Below the pieces are notes generated by a model. It saw nothing but the letters and a program-made list of their open reading frames with translations. It did no database searches and was not told the DNA's origin. 64,000 nucleotides of DNA from NCBI GenBank assembly GCA_002238555.1, contig MPMO01000013.1, positions 1 through 64,000 of the forward strand, in the 5' to 3' direction. Shown here piece after piece: positions 25,113 through 34,239 of this stretch. This DNA is from Caldilineaceae bacterium bin34 (lineage in GTDB: Bacteria > Chloroflexota > Anaerolineae > Caldilineales > Caldilineaceae). Every line of letters starts with the position of its first letter. The first letter of the stretch is position 1. The translations under genes were made by a program, and so were the position numbers.

Positions 25113-26201
25113 ATGAAGATCACAAGCCTCAAGGCTCGATTGCTGAACATCCCGCGATCGGAGACCCTGACCACGTCCTACGGATCGTGGGACCAGGCCC
25201 CGACCATTTTGATTGAACTGGAAACCGACGAGGGGCTCACCGGCCTGGGGCAGGCGTCGGTTGACGCCCCCTTCTACGGGGAAACCGCGGTCGGCATGCT
25301 GGCCAACATTCGGCACCACTTGGCCCCCGTGGTCGTGGGTGCCGATCCCATGCAGATCACGGTGCTGAATCGGAAGATGAAGGCCGCACTGCCCCACCAT
25401 TACTTCTCCTATTCGGGTGTTGAGATGGCCCTGTGGGACCTCAAGGGCAAGGCCCTTGGGGTGCCGGTATATCAGCTTATGGGCGGCAAGGTGCGGTCCG
25501 GCATCACGCTCATGGGATTCGTGCATCACGGGGCCCCGGAGGACATGGCGGCCCATGCCACGGCCCAGTTGGACGAGCACGGCTACGGGGTGCTGAAAAT
25601 GAAGATCGGGTTGGACCCGGTCGCGGATGTAAAGCGTTACGCCGCCGTGGCGGAGGCGGTGCGCGGTCGGGCCGTGATTCAGGTTGACGGCAACATCGGT
25701 TACAACCTGACCCAGGCCATTCCGGCACTGAAGGCCATGGAGGATCTGGGCTCCCTGGGTGCGGTGGAACAGCCGGTGGAACGCATAAGGGACATGGCGG
25801 AACTGGCAGGCCGTCTGTACACGCCCATCATGGCCGACGAGGCCATCTACGGCTTGCCGGACGCCATGGAAGTGGTTCGGCAGAAAGCGGCCACGCTGGC
25901 CCTGATGAAAATCAGCAAGCACGGGGGGCTGCAGACCGTGCAGCAGATTGGCCACCTTTTTGAGGCCGCCGGTTTCGGTCTGTCCATTGCCATCTACTAC
26001 GACCTGATTGCGGTTGCCGCCTGCCATCTGGCATCGGCCCTGCCGTGCGTACGCTGGCCGTCCCCGGCCACCGATCTCGCGGACACGTTCGTGGCCGATG
26101 CGCCTGCGCCGGTCGAAGGAATTCTGCCCACCCCCGACGGTCCCGGGTTGGGCGTGGAACTGGACTGGGACAAGGTGGAGAGGTTTACGGTCGAAGTCTG
26201 A
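25113..26201 (+). CDS. Muconate-lactonizing/dipeptide-epimerase-like enolase-superfamily enzyme
   Basis: 362 residues, paralogue of the 17319-18404 enzyme (shared FVHHG, KGKALGVP and SIAIYYD blocks). Catalytic residues: KxK in VLKMKIGLDPV, metal ligands in VIQVDGNIGY, GAVEQPV and IMADEAIY, opposite lysine in ALMKISKHGG. All are intact. The upstream aminotransferase suggests that the substrate is an amino-acid or dipeptide derivative, possibly epimerised before transamination; this is inference. Confidence 0.85.
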   Translation: MKITSLKARLLNIPRSETLTTSYGSWDQAPTILIELETDEGLTGLGQASVDAPFYGETAVGMLANIRHHLAPVVVGADPMQITVLNRKMKAALPHHYFSYSGVEMALWDLKGKALGVPVYQLMGGKVRSGITLMGFVHHGAPEDMAAHATAQLDEHGYGVLKMKIGLDPVADVKRYAAVAEAVRGRAVIQVDGNIGYNLTQAIPALKAMEDLGSLGAVEQPVERIRDMAELAGRLYTPIMADEAIYGLPDAMEVVRQKAATLALMKISKHGGLQTVQQIGHLFEAAGFGLSIAIYYDLIAVAACHLASALPCVRWPSPATDLADTFVADAPAPVEGILPTPDGPGLGVELDWDKVERFTVEV

Positions 26202-26243
26202 AGACCCGGATTCCGGACCCTGCGGTGCGATTGCCGCGCCAGG

Positions 26244-27893
26244 CTACCGGGCATCCCCGGCTACATCCACGCCATAGTCCCGCAGGGCACCCTCACGGGT
26301 GATGTATCCCCTCCGGTAGTCGGCCAGGACTGCCTCTATCGGCCGTTCGGACACGGGGCCGAAACCGCCGCCACCGGGCATGCGCAGTTCGATCTCGTCT
26401 CCGTACTCCAGGGGAATCGGAGGGAAACGCTCGATGGAACTGCCGTTGACCCGCACGGTGCCCACGCGTCCCGGTTCCCCGCCGGACAGACCGGGCGGCG
26501 CACAGAACATCTTGTCCGGACGCACCCGCGCCGTCAGCGTGGTTTGGGCGATGCTCTGAAACGTCATCAGCTGTCCGGTGCCGCCCCGGTATTGCCCGGG
26601 GCCCGCGGAATCGGGCAGGTACTCCTTCTGCTTGATGAGTACCGGTGATCGCACCTCCATGATTTCAACCGGGGTGACCGAGCTGTTGTGCGGAAAGGCA
26701 ATCGGGATCATGCCGTCCATGGCCTGCATGGCACCCCGGCCGCCGTGGGGCAGGATGTGGACGGAGAAGTTGCCGAAACCCTCCTCGTCGCCGCGCACGG
26801 AAAAGGGCCAGATGGACCCGCTGCCGGCCTGGGCATGTTCCCCCAGGATGGGCCATACGGCCCCGAACAGAACCTGGTTGATGTTGTTGGTGGTTTTGGC
26901 CCGGGCGCGCACCGGGAAGGGAAATTCGCAGTTGAGGATGCATCCCCTGGGAGCCGTGACGTGAATGGGACGGAACAGTCCCTCGTTGTTGGGGATGCGG
27001 CTGGCCAGAGCGCACTTGAACGGATACAGCGTGCTGGAGTAGGTCACGTTGTAGACACAGTTGATCGACCCGTTGCGCGTCTGGCCGGAGGTGCCGGTGT
27101 AGTCGACATAAATGTCCTGACCGCGGATTTCGACCGTGGCATGGAGGTGGACCAGATCGATGTAGCCGTCAATGTCCAGCCCAAACTCGTGGATGCCGTC
27201 GGGCAGTTCCTGGATGCGTTGCCGCATCAGCCCTTCGGAACTGTCGTGGATGGTGTCGGACAGCAGGCGCATGTCGTCTAGGTCGTAGTCGCGCAGGAAT
27301 TCCCGAACCCGATTGGCGCCCAGACGGTGGGTGCCGACGATCGCCCGCAGGTCCCCCAGCACCAGGTCCGGCACCCGGCAGTTGCCCGCGATGATGTCGA
27401 ACACAAGGGCGTTCGGTTCGCCGCCTTCGTACAGTTTGCAGGGCGGCAGGCGCAGGCCTTCGGAGAAGACGTCGTAGCTTTCGATGTCGCCTGGGTGCCC
27501 GCCGGTGTCCGCCAGATGGGCAATCGTGCCCACGAAGGCGACCACCTCCCCCTTCCAGAAAACCGGCGTGATGACCACGTAGTCCGGAAGGTGGCCGGCT
27601 CCCAGCCAGGCGTCGTTCGTGACCAGGACGTCCCCTTCGACCAGGGATTCCTTGGGAATGCGCGTGAGGATGTGGCGCGTGGTACGCGGCAGAATCACGC
27701 AGAAGTCCGGGGGGCTGAAGCTGGACTGGCACACGGAGTAGCCGTCCTGATTGACCAGAATGCAGGCAAAGTCGCGGCTTTCGCCGACGATCGTCGAGAA
27801 CGATGTGCGGACGGTTGCGTCGTCGATCTCGTCCATGAGGCTGATCAAGCGTTGCCACTGAATCTCAAGGGTGATGGGGTCGATGGACTGCAT
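26244..27893 (-). CDS. Hydantoinase B/5-oxoprolinase-type subunit (HyuB family), copy 1
   Basis: 549-residue HyuB-family protein, the partner subunit that with HyuA opens hydantoin or 5-oxoproline rings using ATP. Marks: DPITLEIQWQRLISLMDEID at the N-terminus, TSFSTIVGESRDFACILV, DVLVTNDAWLGAGHLPDY, GGHPGDIESYDVF and the C-terminal MPGGGGFGPVSERP. The start at 27893 aligns with both other HyuB copies; no clear Shine-Dalgarno precedes it. A longer frame continuing upstream is spurious. It is divergent from the HyuA pair and very similar to copy 2 (34236-35918). Confidence 0.9.
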   Translation of the reverse strand: MQSIDPITLEIQWQRLISLMDEIDDATVRTSFSTIVGESRDFACILVNQDGYSVCQSSFSPPDFCVILPRTTRHILTRIPKESLVEGDVLVTNDAWLGAGHLPDYVVITPVFWKGEVVAFVGTIAHLADTGGHPGDIESYDVFSEGLRLPPCKLYEGGEPNALVFDIIAGNCRVPDLVLGDLRAIVGTHRLGANRVREFLRDYDLDDMRLLSDTIHDSSEGLMRQRIQELPDGIHEFGLDIDGYIDLVHLHATVEIRGQDIYVDYTGTSGQTRNGSINCVYNVTYSSTLYPFKCALASRIPNNEGLFRPIHVTAPRGCILNCEFPFPVRARAKTTNNINQVLFGAVWPILGEHAQAGSGSIWPFSVRGDEEGFGNFSVHILPHGGRGAMQAMDGMIPIAFPHNSSVTPVEIMEVRSPVLIKQKEYLPDSAGPGQYRGGTGQLMTFQSIAQTTLTARVRPDKMFCAPPGLSGGEPGRVGTVRVNGSSIERFPPIPLEYGDEIELRMPGGGGFGPVSERPIEAVLADYRRGYITREGALRDYGVDVAGDAR

Positions 27894-28008
27894 GGTTGGT
27901 GGGAGGGTCTGTTCGGGTGGGACGCCCGGCAGGCCGGTTGGACCTGCGGTGCTGCCCGGAATGTACCCCAATTGGTTGCGCAGGCAATGATCCGCACGGG
28001 GATCACTG

Positions 28009-28017
28009 TGATACATT
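28009..28017 (+). promoter_or_regulatory. Possible extended -10 element for the HyuA genes
   Basis: TGATACATT matches the TGnTAnnnT extended -10 pattern, 66 bases before the first HyuA ATG in the 189-base divergent HyuB/HyuA interval. No good -35 box is visible. Confidence 0.3.
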
Positions 28018-28082
28018 CGATCCGGCGCACCCCTGCGCCATCGCGATTGCATCGGCATACAGGAACGAAGGACGAAGGGTGA

Positions 28083-30170
28083 ATGAACGACAGGCGTTCG
28101 CTGCGATTTGGCTTTGACATTGGCGGCACGTTCACGGACTTTGTGCTGATTGACGAACAGTCCGGTGCCATTCGAACCCACAAGACCCTGACCACGCCCC
28201 ATGACCCGGCCCTGGCCGTTCTGCAGGGCTGGCGGGAACTGGTGTCGGCCGCGGACGCGCCTCATGTGGAGTCCGCGATCCACGGCACCACCCTCTTCAC
28301 GAACGCCTTGATTGAACGCAAGGGCGCCCGGACGGCGTTCCTCACCACCAAGGGCTTCCGGGACATTTTGGAGATGGGCAAGGAGATGCGCTACGACATC
28401 TACGACCTGCTCCTGGTCCTGCCGGAACCACTGGTTCCGCGTCGTCTGCGCCTTGAGGTCGAGGAGCGACTGAACGGCAGGGGCGAGGTGGTTACCCCGC
28501 TGCGTATGCCGGAGGTGGAGCAGGTGGCCGAGGTGCTTGCGGAAGCCGACGTCGAGGCTGTGGCGATTTGCTTCCTGCACGCCTTCACCAATCCGGAACA
28601 CGAGCAGGCGGCGGGAGGCCGTCTGGCCGAGCGGTTGCCCGGTCTTCGCATATCCATGTCCCACGAGGTCGCGCCCGAGATCCGGGAATACGAGCGGATG
28701 TCGACCACGGTATGCAACGCCTACGTGCAGCCCTTGGCCGAAACCTATTTGGGGCAGATGGAAGTCCGGCTGCGTGACGCCGGATTCGGCCGCGAACTGT
28801 TTCTCATGCTCTCTTCGGGCGGCGTGTCCACCTTGGAAACGGCCGTCAAGTTCCCCATCCGCCTGGTGGAGTCCGGTCCCGCCGCGGGGGCGCTGGCGGC
28901 CGTGTTCTACGGGGAGCTTCTAGACGAGCCCGATCTGGTGTCCTTCGACATGGGGGGCACCACGGCCAAGATGTGCCTCATCAAGGACGGACGGCCGGCC
29001 ATGTCCGACAACTTCGAGATTGCCCGGGTGCACCGTTTCAAGCGGGGTTCCGGCCTGCCGGTCCGCGTTCCCACGATCGAACTGATCGAGATCGGTGCCG
29101 GCGGCGGCTCGATTGCGCGCAAGGACGAACTGGGCCTCCTCAAGGTCGGTCCGGATTCGGCCGGCGCCGACCCCGGGCCTGCGTGCTACGGGCTGGGCGG
29201 CGATCAGCCGACGGTCACGGATGCCGATTTGCTGCTTGGCTACCTCAATCCCGAGTTCTTTCTGGGCGGCCGCATGACGCTGGACCGCTCGGCTTCCGAA
29301 CGGGCGATTGCCGGTCTGGCGGCGGAGATGAACCTGTCCGCCTTGGACACGGCCCACGGCATTTTCCAGGTGGTAAACGAAAACATGATTTCCGCCACCC
29401 GGGTCCATGTGGCCGAGCGCGGGGCGGACCCCAGGCGGCTCAAGTTGATGGCCATCGGTGGCGCTGGTCCGGTCCACGCCTATGAAATCGCGCGGGCCCT
29501 CAGGATGCGCGGGTTTGTCTGCCCGGCCTCGGCCGGTGTGACTTCGGCCCTCGGTTTCCTGACCGCGCCCTCCGCCTTTGAGTTTGCCCGGACCCACATC
29601 GCTCGCCTGGAACCGTCCGGCCTGGCCGAACTGGACCGGATTTACGACGAACTGGCCGCGGAGGGAAGGCAGGTCCTGCGCAAGGCCGGCGTCGCGGAAG
29701 AGGACATGGTGTTCACGCGGGAGGCCGATCTGCGGCATGTAGGGCAGGGGCACGAGATCGTGGTGTCCCTGCCATGGGACTGCCTGGCGGACACGTCACT
29801 CGACGAACAACTGCGGCCCCATTTCTTCGACCGGTATACGGAGATTTACGGCCACGCGCATACCCATCTGGACCTGGAGATCACCACCTGCCGCCTGAAC
29901 GCCTCCGGACCCAAGCCGCACATCGCGTTGCCGGAGGCCGAGCCGGGTTCCGATCCCGCGGCCGCCCTCAAAGGCAGCCGCCCCGTGTATTTCGCGGAAA
30001 CCCGAGCCTATGTCGACACTCCGGTCTACGACCGGTATATGCTGGGTCGGGGGACCTCGGTTGAGGGACCGGCCATTGTGGAGGAGCGCGAGTCCACGGC
30101 TGTCATTGGACCGCGCGGCCTTGGCGAAATCGATCGGTACGCCAATTTGGTCGTCACCCTGCGGGACTGA
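28083..30170 (+). CDS. Hydantoinase A/5-oxoprolinase-type subunit (HyuA family), copy 1
   Basis: 695-residue ASKHA-fold ATPase subunit. N-terminal phosphate loop FGFDIGGTFTDFVLIDEQ, GTTLFTNALIERKG, EIREYERMSTTVCNAYVQP, the second nucleotide-binding segment SFDMGGTTAKMCLI, and the metal-site-containing GAGGGSIARKDELG are all intact. Works with a HyuB partner to hydrolyse a cyclic amide such as 5-oxoproline or an N-substituted hydantoin. Stop at 30170 is 75 bases before a second, highly similar HyuA gene, evidence of tandem duplication. Confidence 0.9.
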   Translation: MNDRRSLRFGFDIGGTFTDFVLIDEQSGAIRTHKTLTTPHDPALAVLQGWRELVSAADAPHVESAIHGTTLFTNALIERKGARTAFLTTKGFRDILEMGKEMRYDIYDLLLVLPEPLVPRRLRLEVEERLNGRGEVVTPLRMPEVEQVAEVLAEADVEAVAICFLHAFTNPEHEQAAGGRLAERLPGLRISMSHEVAPEIREYERMSTTVCNAYVQPLAETYLGQMEVRLRDAGFGRELFLMLSSGGVSTLETAVKFPIRLVESGPAAGALAAVFYGELLDEPDLVSFDMGGTTAKMCLIKDGRPAMSDNFEIARVHRFKRGSGLPVRVPTIELIEIGAGGGSIARKDELGLLKVGPDSAGADPGPACYGLGGDQPTVTDADLLLGYLNPEFFLGGRMTLDRSASERAIAGLAAEMNLSALDTAHGIFQVVNENMISATRVHVAERGADPRRLKLMAIGGAGPVHAYEIARALRMRGFVCPASAGVTSALGFLTAPSAFEFARTHIARLEPSGLAELDRIYDELAAEGRQVLRKAGVAEEDMVFTREADLRHVGQGHEIVVSLPWDCLADTSLDEQLRPHFFDRYTEIYGHAHTHLDLEITTCRLNASGPKPHIALPEAEPGSDPAAALKGSRPVYFAETRAYVDTPVYDRYMLGRGTSVEGPAIVEERESTAVIGPRGLGEIDRYANLVVTLRD

Positions 30171-30245
30171 CGACGAACGCCTTTGCCTTCGCAGGGCAAA
30201 GTGCCCAGCAGCCACCTCTCTGGACAATCAGGACATCCAAGCCCA

Positions 30246-32342
30246 ATGGCCGGACTTCGAATTGGTTTCGACATCGGCGGAACGTTTACGGACCTTGTCC
30301 TTTACGACGAGGCCAGCGGCCGCATTCACAGCCACAAGCTGGCCACCACGGCGCGAAGGCCGGAAGCCGCCGTGCGCGCCGGTTGGCGCACGCTGTTGGG
30401 CGAAGCCGGGTTTTCCGGTTCCCAGGTTTCGAACGCCATCCACGGTACGACTCTGATCACCAACTGCCTGGTGGAGCGCAAGGGTGCCGTGACGCTGCTC
30501 CTGGCCACACAGGGATTTGGCGACGTGCTGGATACCCAGCGCGAGATGCGCTACGACATCTACGACCTGCACGCACCTCAGGTTGAGCATCTGGTGCCCC
30601 GGCCGTTGCGGTTTGAAGCCACGGAGCGCATGGACGCGTTCGGCGGCGTGCTCGAGGAGTTGTCCCTCGACAGTCTCGGTGACATGGCCGGACGATTGGA
30701 GCGCGCCGGGGTAACGGACTCGGTTGAATCGATCGCCGTCTGCTTCCTGCATGCCTTCACCAACCCGGAGCACGAACGGCAGGCCGGTGCCTGGCTCTCG
30801 AAACACCTGCCCCATCTGCGCGTGTCCCTGTCGCACGAAGTGGCTCCCGAAATCAGGGAGTACGAACGCATGTCGACCACGGTGTGCAACGCATACGTGC
30901 AGCCGTTGGCCGCAACCTATCTCAGGCAGCTGCGAGAGGTTCTCAGGGAAGTCGGATTCGAACGCGAGATGTTCCTGATGCTCTCTTCAGGAGGGGTGTC
31001 CACGCTGGAGACGGCGGCCAAGTTTCCGATCCGGCTGGTCGAGTCCGGGCCTGCAGCCGGGGCGCTGGCCGCGGTGTTCTACGGCGAGCTGCTGGATCTG
31101 CCTGATCTGGTCTCGTTCGACATGGGCGGCACCACCGCCAAGATGTGTCTCATCAAGGACGGACAGCCGGCCATGTCCGATCACTTTGAGATTGCGCGCG
31201 TGCACCGCTTCAAGCGCGGTTCGGGTCTTCCGGTACGCGTTCCGGCCATCGAACTGATCGAGATCGGAGCCGGCGGCGGATCCGTGGCCCGGGTCGACGA
31301 ACTGGGCTTGCTCAAGGTGGGCCCGGATTCCGCCGGTGCCGATCCAGGTCCCGCCTGTTACGGTCTGGGCGGGGACGCGCCGACCGTCACGGATGCCGAT
31401 CTATTGCTGGGTTACCTGGACCCCGGCTTCTTCCTCGGCGGGCGCATGTCCCTGGATCGGGCTGCGGCCGAAGCGGCGATGGCCGGACTGGCGGAGCAGA
31501 TGGGGTTGACGGTCACGGAGACCGCCCACGGGATTTTCCGGGTCGTCAACGAGAACATGATTTCGGCCACCAGGGTTCATGTCGCGGAACGGGGAGCCGA
31601 TCCCCGCAGCCTCCGCTTGATGGCATTTGGGGGTGCCGGCCCGGTGCATGCCTATGAGATTGCGCGGGCGCTCAAGATGCAGGGATTTGTCTGTCCCGCG
31701 TCTGCCGGGGTTACCTCGGCCTTGGGCTTCCTCACCGCGCCGCCGGCGTTCGAGTTTGCACGCACCCACATGGAACGCCTCGGTTCATCATCCCTGATTG
31801 GCCTGGACGAGATCTACGCCGGGCTGGAGGCGGAAGGGAGACGTGTGCTGAAGTCCGCCGGCATCGCAGACGATGACATGGCCTTCACACTCAAGGCTGA
31901 TTTGCGCCATGTGGGCCAGGGACACGAGATCTCGGTTACGCTGCCCTGCACCAGACCCTCCCACATGTCCCTGGACGGGGACTTGCGTCCGTATTTCTTC
32001 GCTCGCTACGAGGAAATTTATGGTCATGCCCACACTCATCTGGACTTGGAAATTACCACCTGCCGGCTCAATGCCTCCGGCCCCAAGCCTCGAGTGGTCC
32101 TGCCAGAGTTCGCAGCGGGTTCAGGCCCCGACCAGGCTCTTAAGGGCAGCCGTCCCACCTATTTCACCGAAACCGGGGACTTCGTCGACACGCCCGTTTA
32201 CGACCGCTACCTGCTTGGCAGGGGTTCAACCCTCCGCGGCCCGGCCATCGTGGAGGAACGCGAATCCACGGCCGTGGTTGGACCGCGGGGTTCCGCCGAG
32301 ATTGACCGCTACGGGAATTTGGTGGTCACCCTGGAGGCATGA
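30246..32342 (+). CDS. Hydantoinase A/5-oxoprolinase-type subunit (HyuA family), copy 2
   Basis: 698-residue paralogue of the preceding gene, with long near-identical blocks (REMRYDIYDL, EYERMSTTVCNAYVQPLA, DMGGTTAKMCLIKDG, GADPGPACYGLGGD) and divergent spans around residues 110-180 and 395-425. All ATP-site motifs are retained, so both copies should be active; divergence may reflect different substrates. ATG 30246 (MAGLRIGFDIGGTFTD) was preferred over an upstream in-frame start at 30183 that would add 21 non-conserved residues. Confidence 0.9.
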   Translation: MAGLRIGFDIGGTFTDLVLYDEASGRIHSHKLATTARRPEAAVRAGWRTLLGEAGFSGSQVSNAIHGTTLITNCLVERKGAVTLLLATQGFGDVLDTQREMRYDIYDLHAPQVEHLVPRPLRFEATERMDAFGGVLEELSLDSLGDMAGRLERAGVTDSVESIAVCFLHAFTNPEHERQAGAWLSKHLPHLRVSLSHEVAPEIREYERMSTTVCNAYVQPLAATYLRQLREVLREVGFEREMFLMLSSGGVSTLETAAKFPIRLVESGPAAGALAAVFYGELLDLPDLVSFDMGGTTAKMCLIKDGQPAMSDHFEIARVHRFKRGSGLPVRVPAIELIEIGAGGGSVARVDELGLLKVGPDSAGADPGPACYGLGGDAPTVTDADLLLGYLDPGFFLGGRMSLDRAAAEAAMAGLAEQMGLTVTETAHGIFRVVNENMISATRVHVAERGADPRSLRLMAFGGAGPVHAYEIARALKMQGFVCPASAGVTSALGFLTAPPAFEFARTHMERLGSSSLIGLDEIYAGLEAEGRRVLKSAGIADDDMAFTLKADLRHVGQGHEISVTLPCTRPSHMSLDGDLRPYFFARYEEIYGHAHTHLDLEITTCRLNASGPKPRVVLPEFAAGSGPDQALKGSRPTYFTETGDFVDTPVYDRYLLGRGSTLRGPAIVEERESTAVVGPRGSAEIDRYGNLVVTLEA

Positions 32343-32541
32343 AGATTGGCGTGAGGGACAAGCCACCGACACCCATCGGGATCGAATGTGTGCCACCATC
32401 TGCGAAGCCAAGGCCCAGCCCATGCACATCGTTGGCTGCATCCTGCCCGAAGTACGGAGCTTTTGAAGAATCCGATGTCCATGTCATTGTGCAGGTGGTT
32501 CGGTTGCAACTGAAGTGTCCAATCACGAGTCCGATTAGCCC

Positions 32542-34239
32542 ATGAAACTTTCGCACGATCGCTACCTGCCCTACGACGAATATACGGCCGCGCTGAAGGA
32601 GCTTGTCACTGCAAGTCCTGAGCTGGCCCTGCTTGAGTCGGTTGGCCAAAGCTTCCGCGGACGTGAAATTTGGGCTGTCATCCTGACCAACCGCGCGACC
32701 GGCAGCCCCGAGTCCAAACCCGGTTTCTACATCGACGGCAACAACCACGGTGAGGAGGTGATCACCTCCTCGGTCACCCTGTACACCATCGACTTCCTGC
32801 TCAGTGAGTACGGGCAGGACCCGGATGTGACTCGTTTGCTGGACACCCGCGTCGTGTATGTGCTGCCGCGGGTAAACCCCGACGGCGCGGAGATCTGCTT
32901 GACGACGCCGTACCGCACGGTTGGCACCGGCCGTTACCACCCGGCCGACGAGTTTCCAACGGGCCTGCATCTGGAGGATTTGGACGGAGACGGCGAGATT
33001 CGACAGATGGCCATACCCGACCCGCGGGGGGAGTGGCGCCGATCATCCGCGGAACCGCGTCTGCTGGTTTTGCGGGAACCCTGGGAAGCCGACGGCCAGT
33101 ACTACCGGATGGTGCCCGAAGGGATGCTGCGGGACTGGGACGGGGTCAGTCTGCCCATCGTGCCGCCGCGGCACGGCAACCTGAACCGGCAGTTCCCAGT
33201 GAATTGGGAGCCGGAGGGCGGGGAGTATGGTTCGGGAGACTTTCCGCTCAACGAACCCGAAGCCATGGCCATGGCCCGTTTCGTGCTGTCGCACCCGAAC
33301 ATAACGGGTGCCCAGGCCTACCACAGCCATGGCGGCATCATCCTGCGGCCTTCCGGCTTCAGGCGGGATGCCGAACTGCCCGCCGCCGACCTCGACGTAT
33401 TCAGGGCGCTGGGTGCCGTGGGTACAGAGGCAACGGGATATCCTCTGATATCGACCTACGAGGACTTCACCCCCAACATGCGGAGTCCCAGACACGGCAT
33501 GTTTACCGACTGGCTCTACGATCGCATGGGCATTCCGGCGTTCGCCAGCGAGGTGTGGGATGTCGAAACCGAAGCGGGAATCCCCAAGCAGCAGTTCTTC
33601 TCCACCCGCCCGCACAACGAAGCCGAACAGATGCGGTTTCTGGCATGGGCTGACGAGCACAGTCCGCGGGCCCATCAGGACTGGCGCGAGTTCGAACATC
33701 CGCAACTGGGGACGGTGTTGCTGGGCGGCTGGGATCCCTACTTCATCCAAAGGAATCCGCCCCCGTCGCTGATTGCCAAGGTAGCCCTGCCCAACACCCT
33801 GTTCACTATGCGGCATGCCCTGGCGTCGCCCCTGCTGAACATCCGGGAGTTCAAGGCGCAGCCCGTTTCGGCGGATATCCATATTGTGCAGGCGCAGGTC
33901 GAGAACCTGGGCTACCTCGCCACGAACCTGACCGATCAGGCCCGCAACCTGGGCAAGGGTGGCGACGTCACGGTCGAATTGGAGTTGGACCGGGACTGTG
34001 AGTTGCTCATGGGCCAGCCTGTGGTCACGCTCGGGGACCTGGCCGGGAGGGAGGAACGCAGGATGCCGTACGATCCCTGGCGCCGGCCGTGGGGCGAGCC
34101 GGCCGGTCGTGCCGAGTGGCTGGTACGAGGGGCGGGGGCCCGCAGGATCACGGTGCATGTACGGTCCACCAAGGCCGGCAGCTGCTCCGCACACGCGACA
34201 TTGGACGACTTGCAAAACGGCGATTCGAATCAGCAATGA
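32542..34239 (+). CDS. M14-family zinc carboxypeptidase
   Basis: 565-residue M14 peptidase. The zinc motif HxxE lies in IDGNNHGEEVITSS (around residue 73), followed by the substrate-binding VYVLPRVNPDGAE, and the third zinc ligand is probably the His in AQAYHSHGG (about residue 260). The catalytic Glu region may be FASEVWDVETEAG. No signal peptide is visible, so it probably acts in the cytoplasm on imported peptides. Its stop overlaps the start of the downstream HyuB gene by four bases (ATGA), linking peptide trimming with cyclic-amide hydrolysis. Confidence 0.85.
   Translation: MKLSHDRYLPYDEYTAALKELVTASPELALLESVGQSFRGREIWAVILTNRATGSPESKPGFYIDGNNHGEEVITSSVTLYTIDFLLSEYGQDPDVTRLLDTRVVYVLPRVNPDGAEICLTTPYRTVGTGRYHPADEFPTGLHLEDLDGDGEIRQMAIPDPRGEWRRSSAEPRLLVLREPWEADGQYYRMVPEGMLRDWDGVSLPIVPPRHGNLNRQFPVNWEPEGGEYGSGDFPLNEPEAMAMARFVLSHPNITGAQAYHSHGGIILRPSGFRRDAELPAADLDVFRALGAVGTEATGYPLISTYEDFTPNMRSPRHGMFTDWLYDRMGIPAFASEVWDVETEAGIPKQQFFSTRPHNEAEQMRFLAWADEHSPRAHQDWREFEHPQLGTVLLGGWDPYFIQRNPPPSLIAKVALPNTLFTMRHALASPLLNIREFKAQPVSADIHIVQAQVENLGYLATNLTDQARNLGKGGDVTVELELDRDCELLMGQPVVTLGDLAGREERRMPYDPWRRPWGEPAGRAEWLVRGAGARRITVHVRSTKAGSCSAHATLDDLQNGDSNQQ

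Noticed and set aside
26202..28664. 806-residue minus-strand frame covering HyuB copy 1
   Set aside because: The part upstream of 27893 is antisense to HyuA and has no HyuB homology; the true start aligns with the other HyuB copies.
32343..32541. Small plus-strand frame between HyuA copy 2 and the carboxypeptidase gene
   Set aside because: No ribosome-binding site, no family resemblance, Pro/Ser-rich composition typical of a shadow frame.
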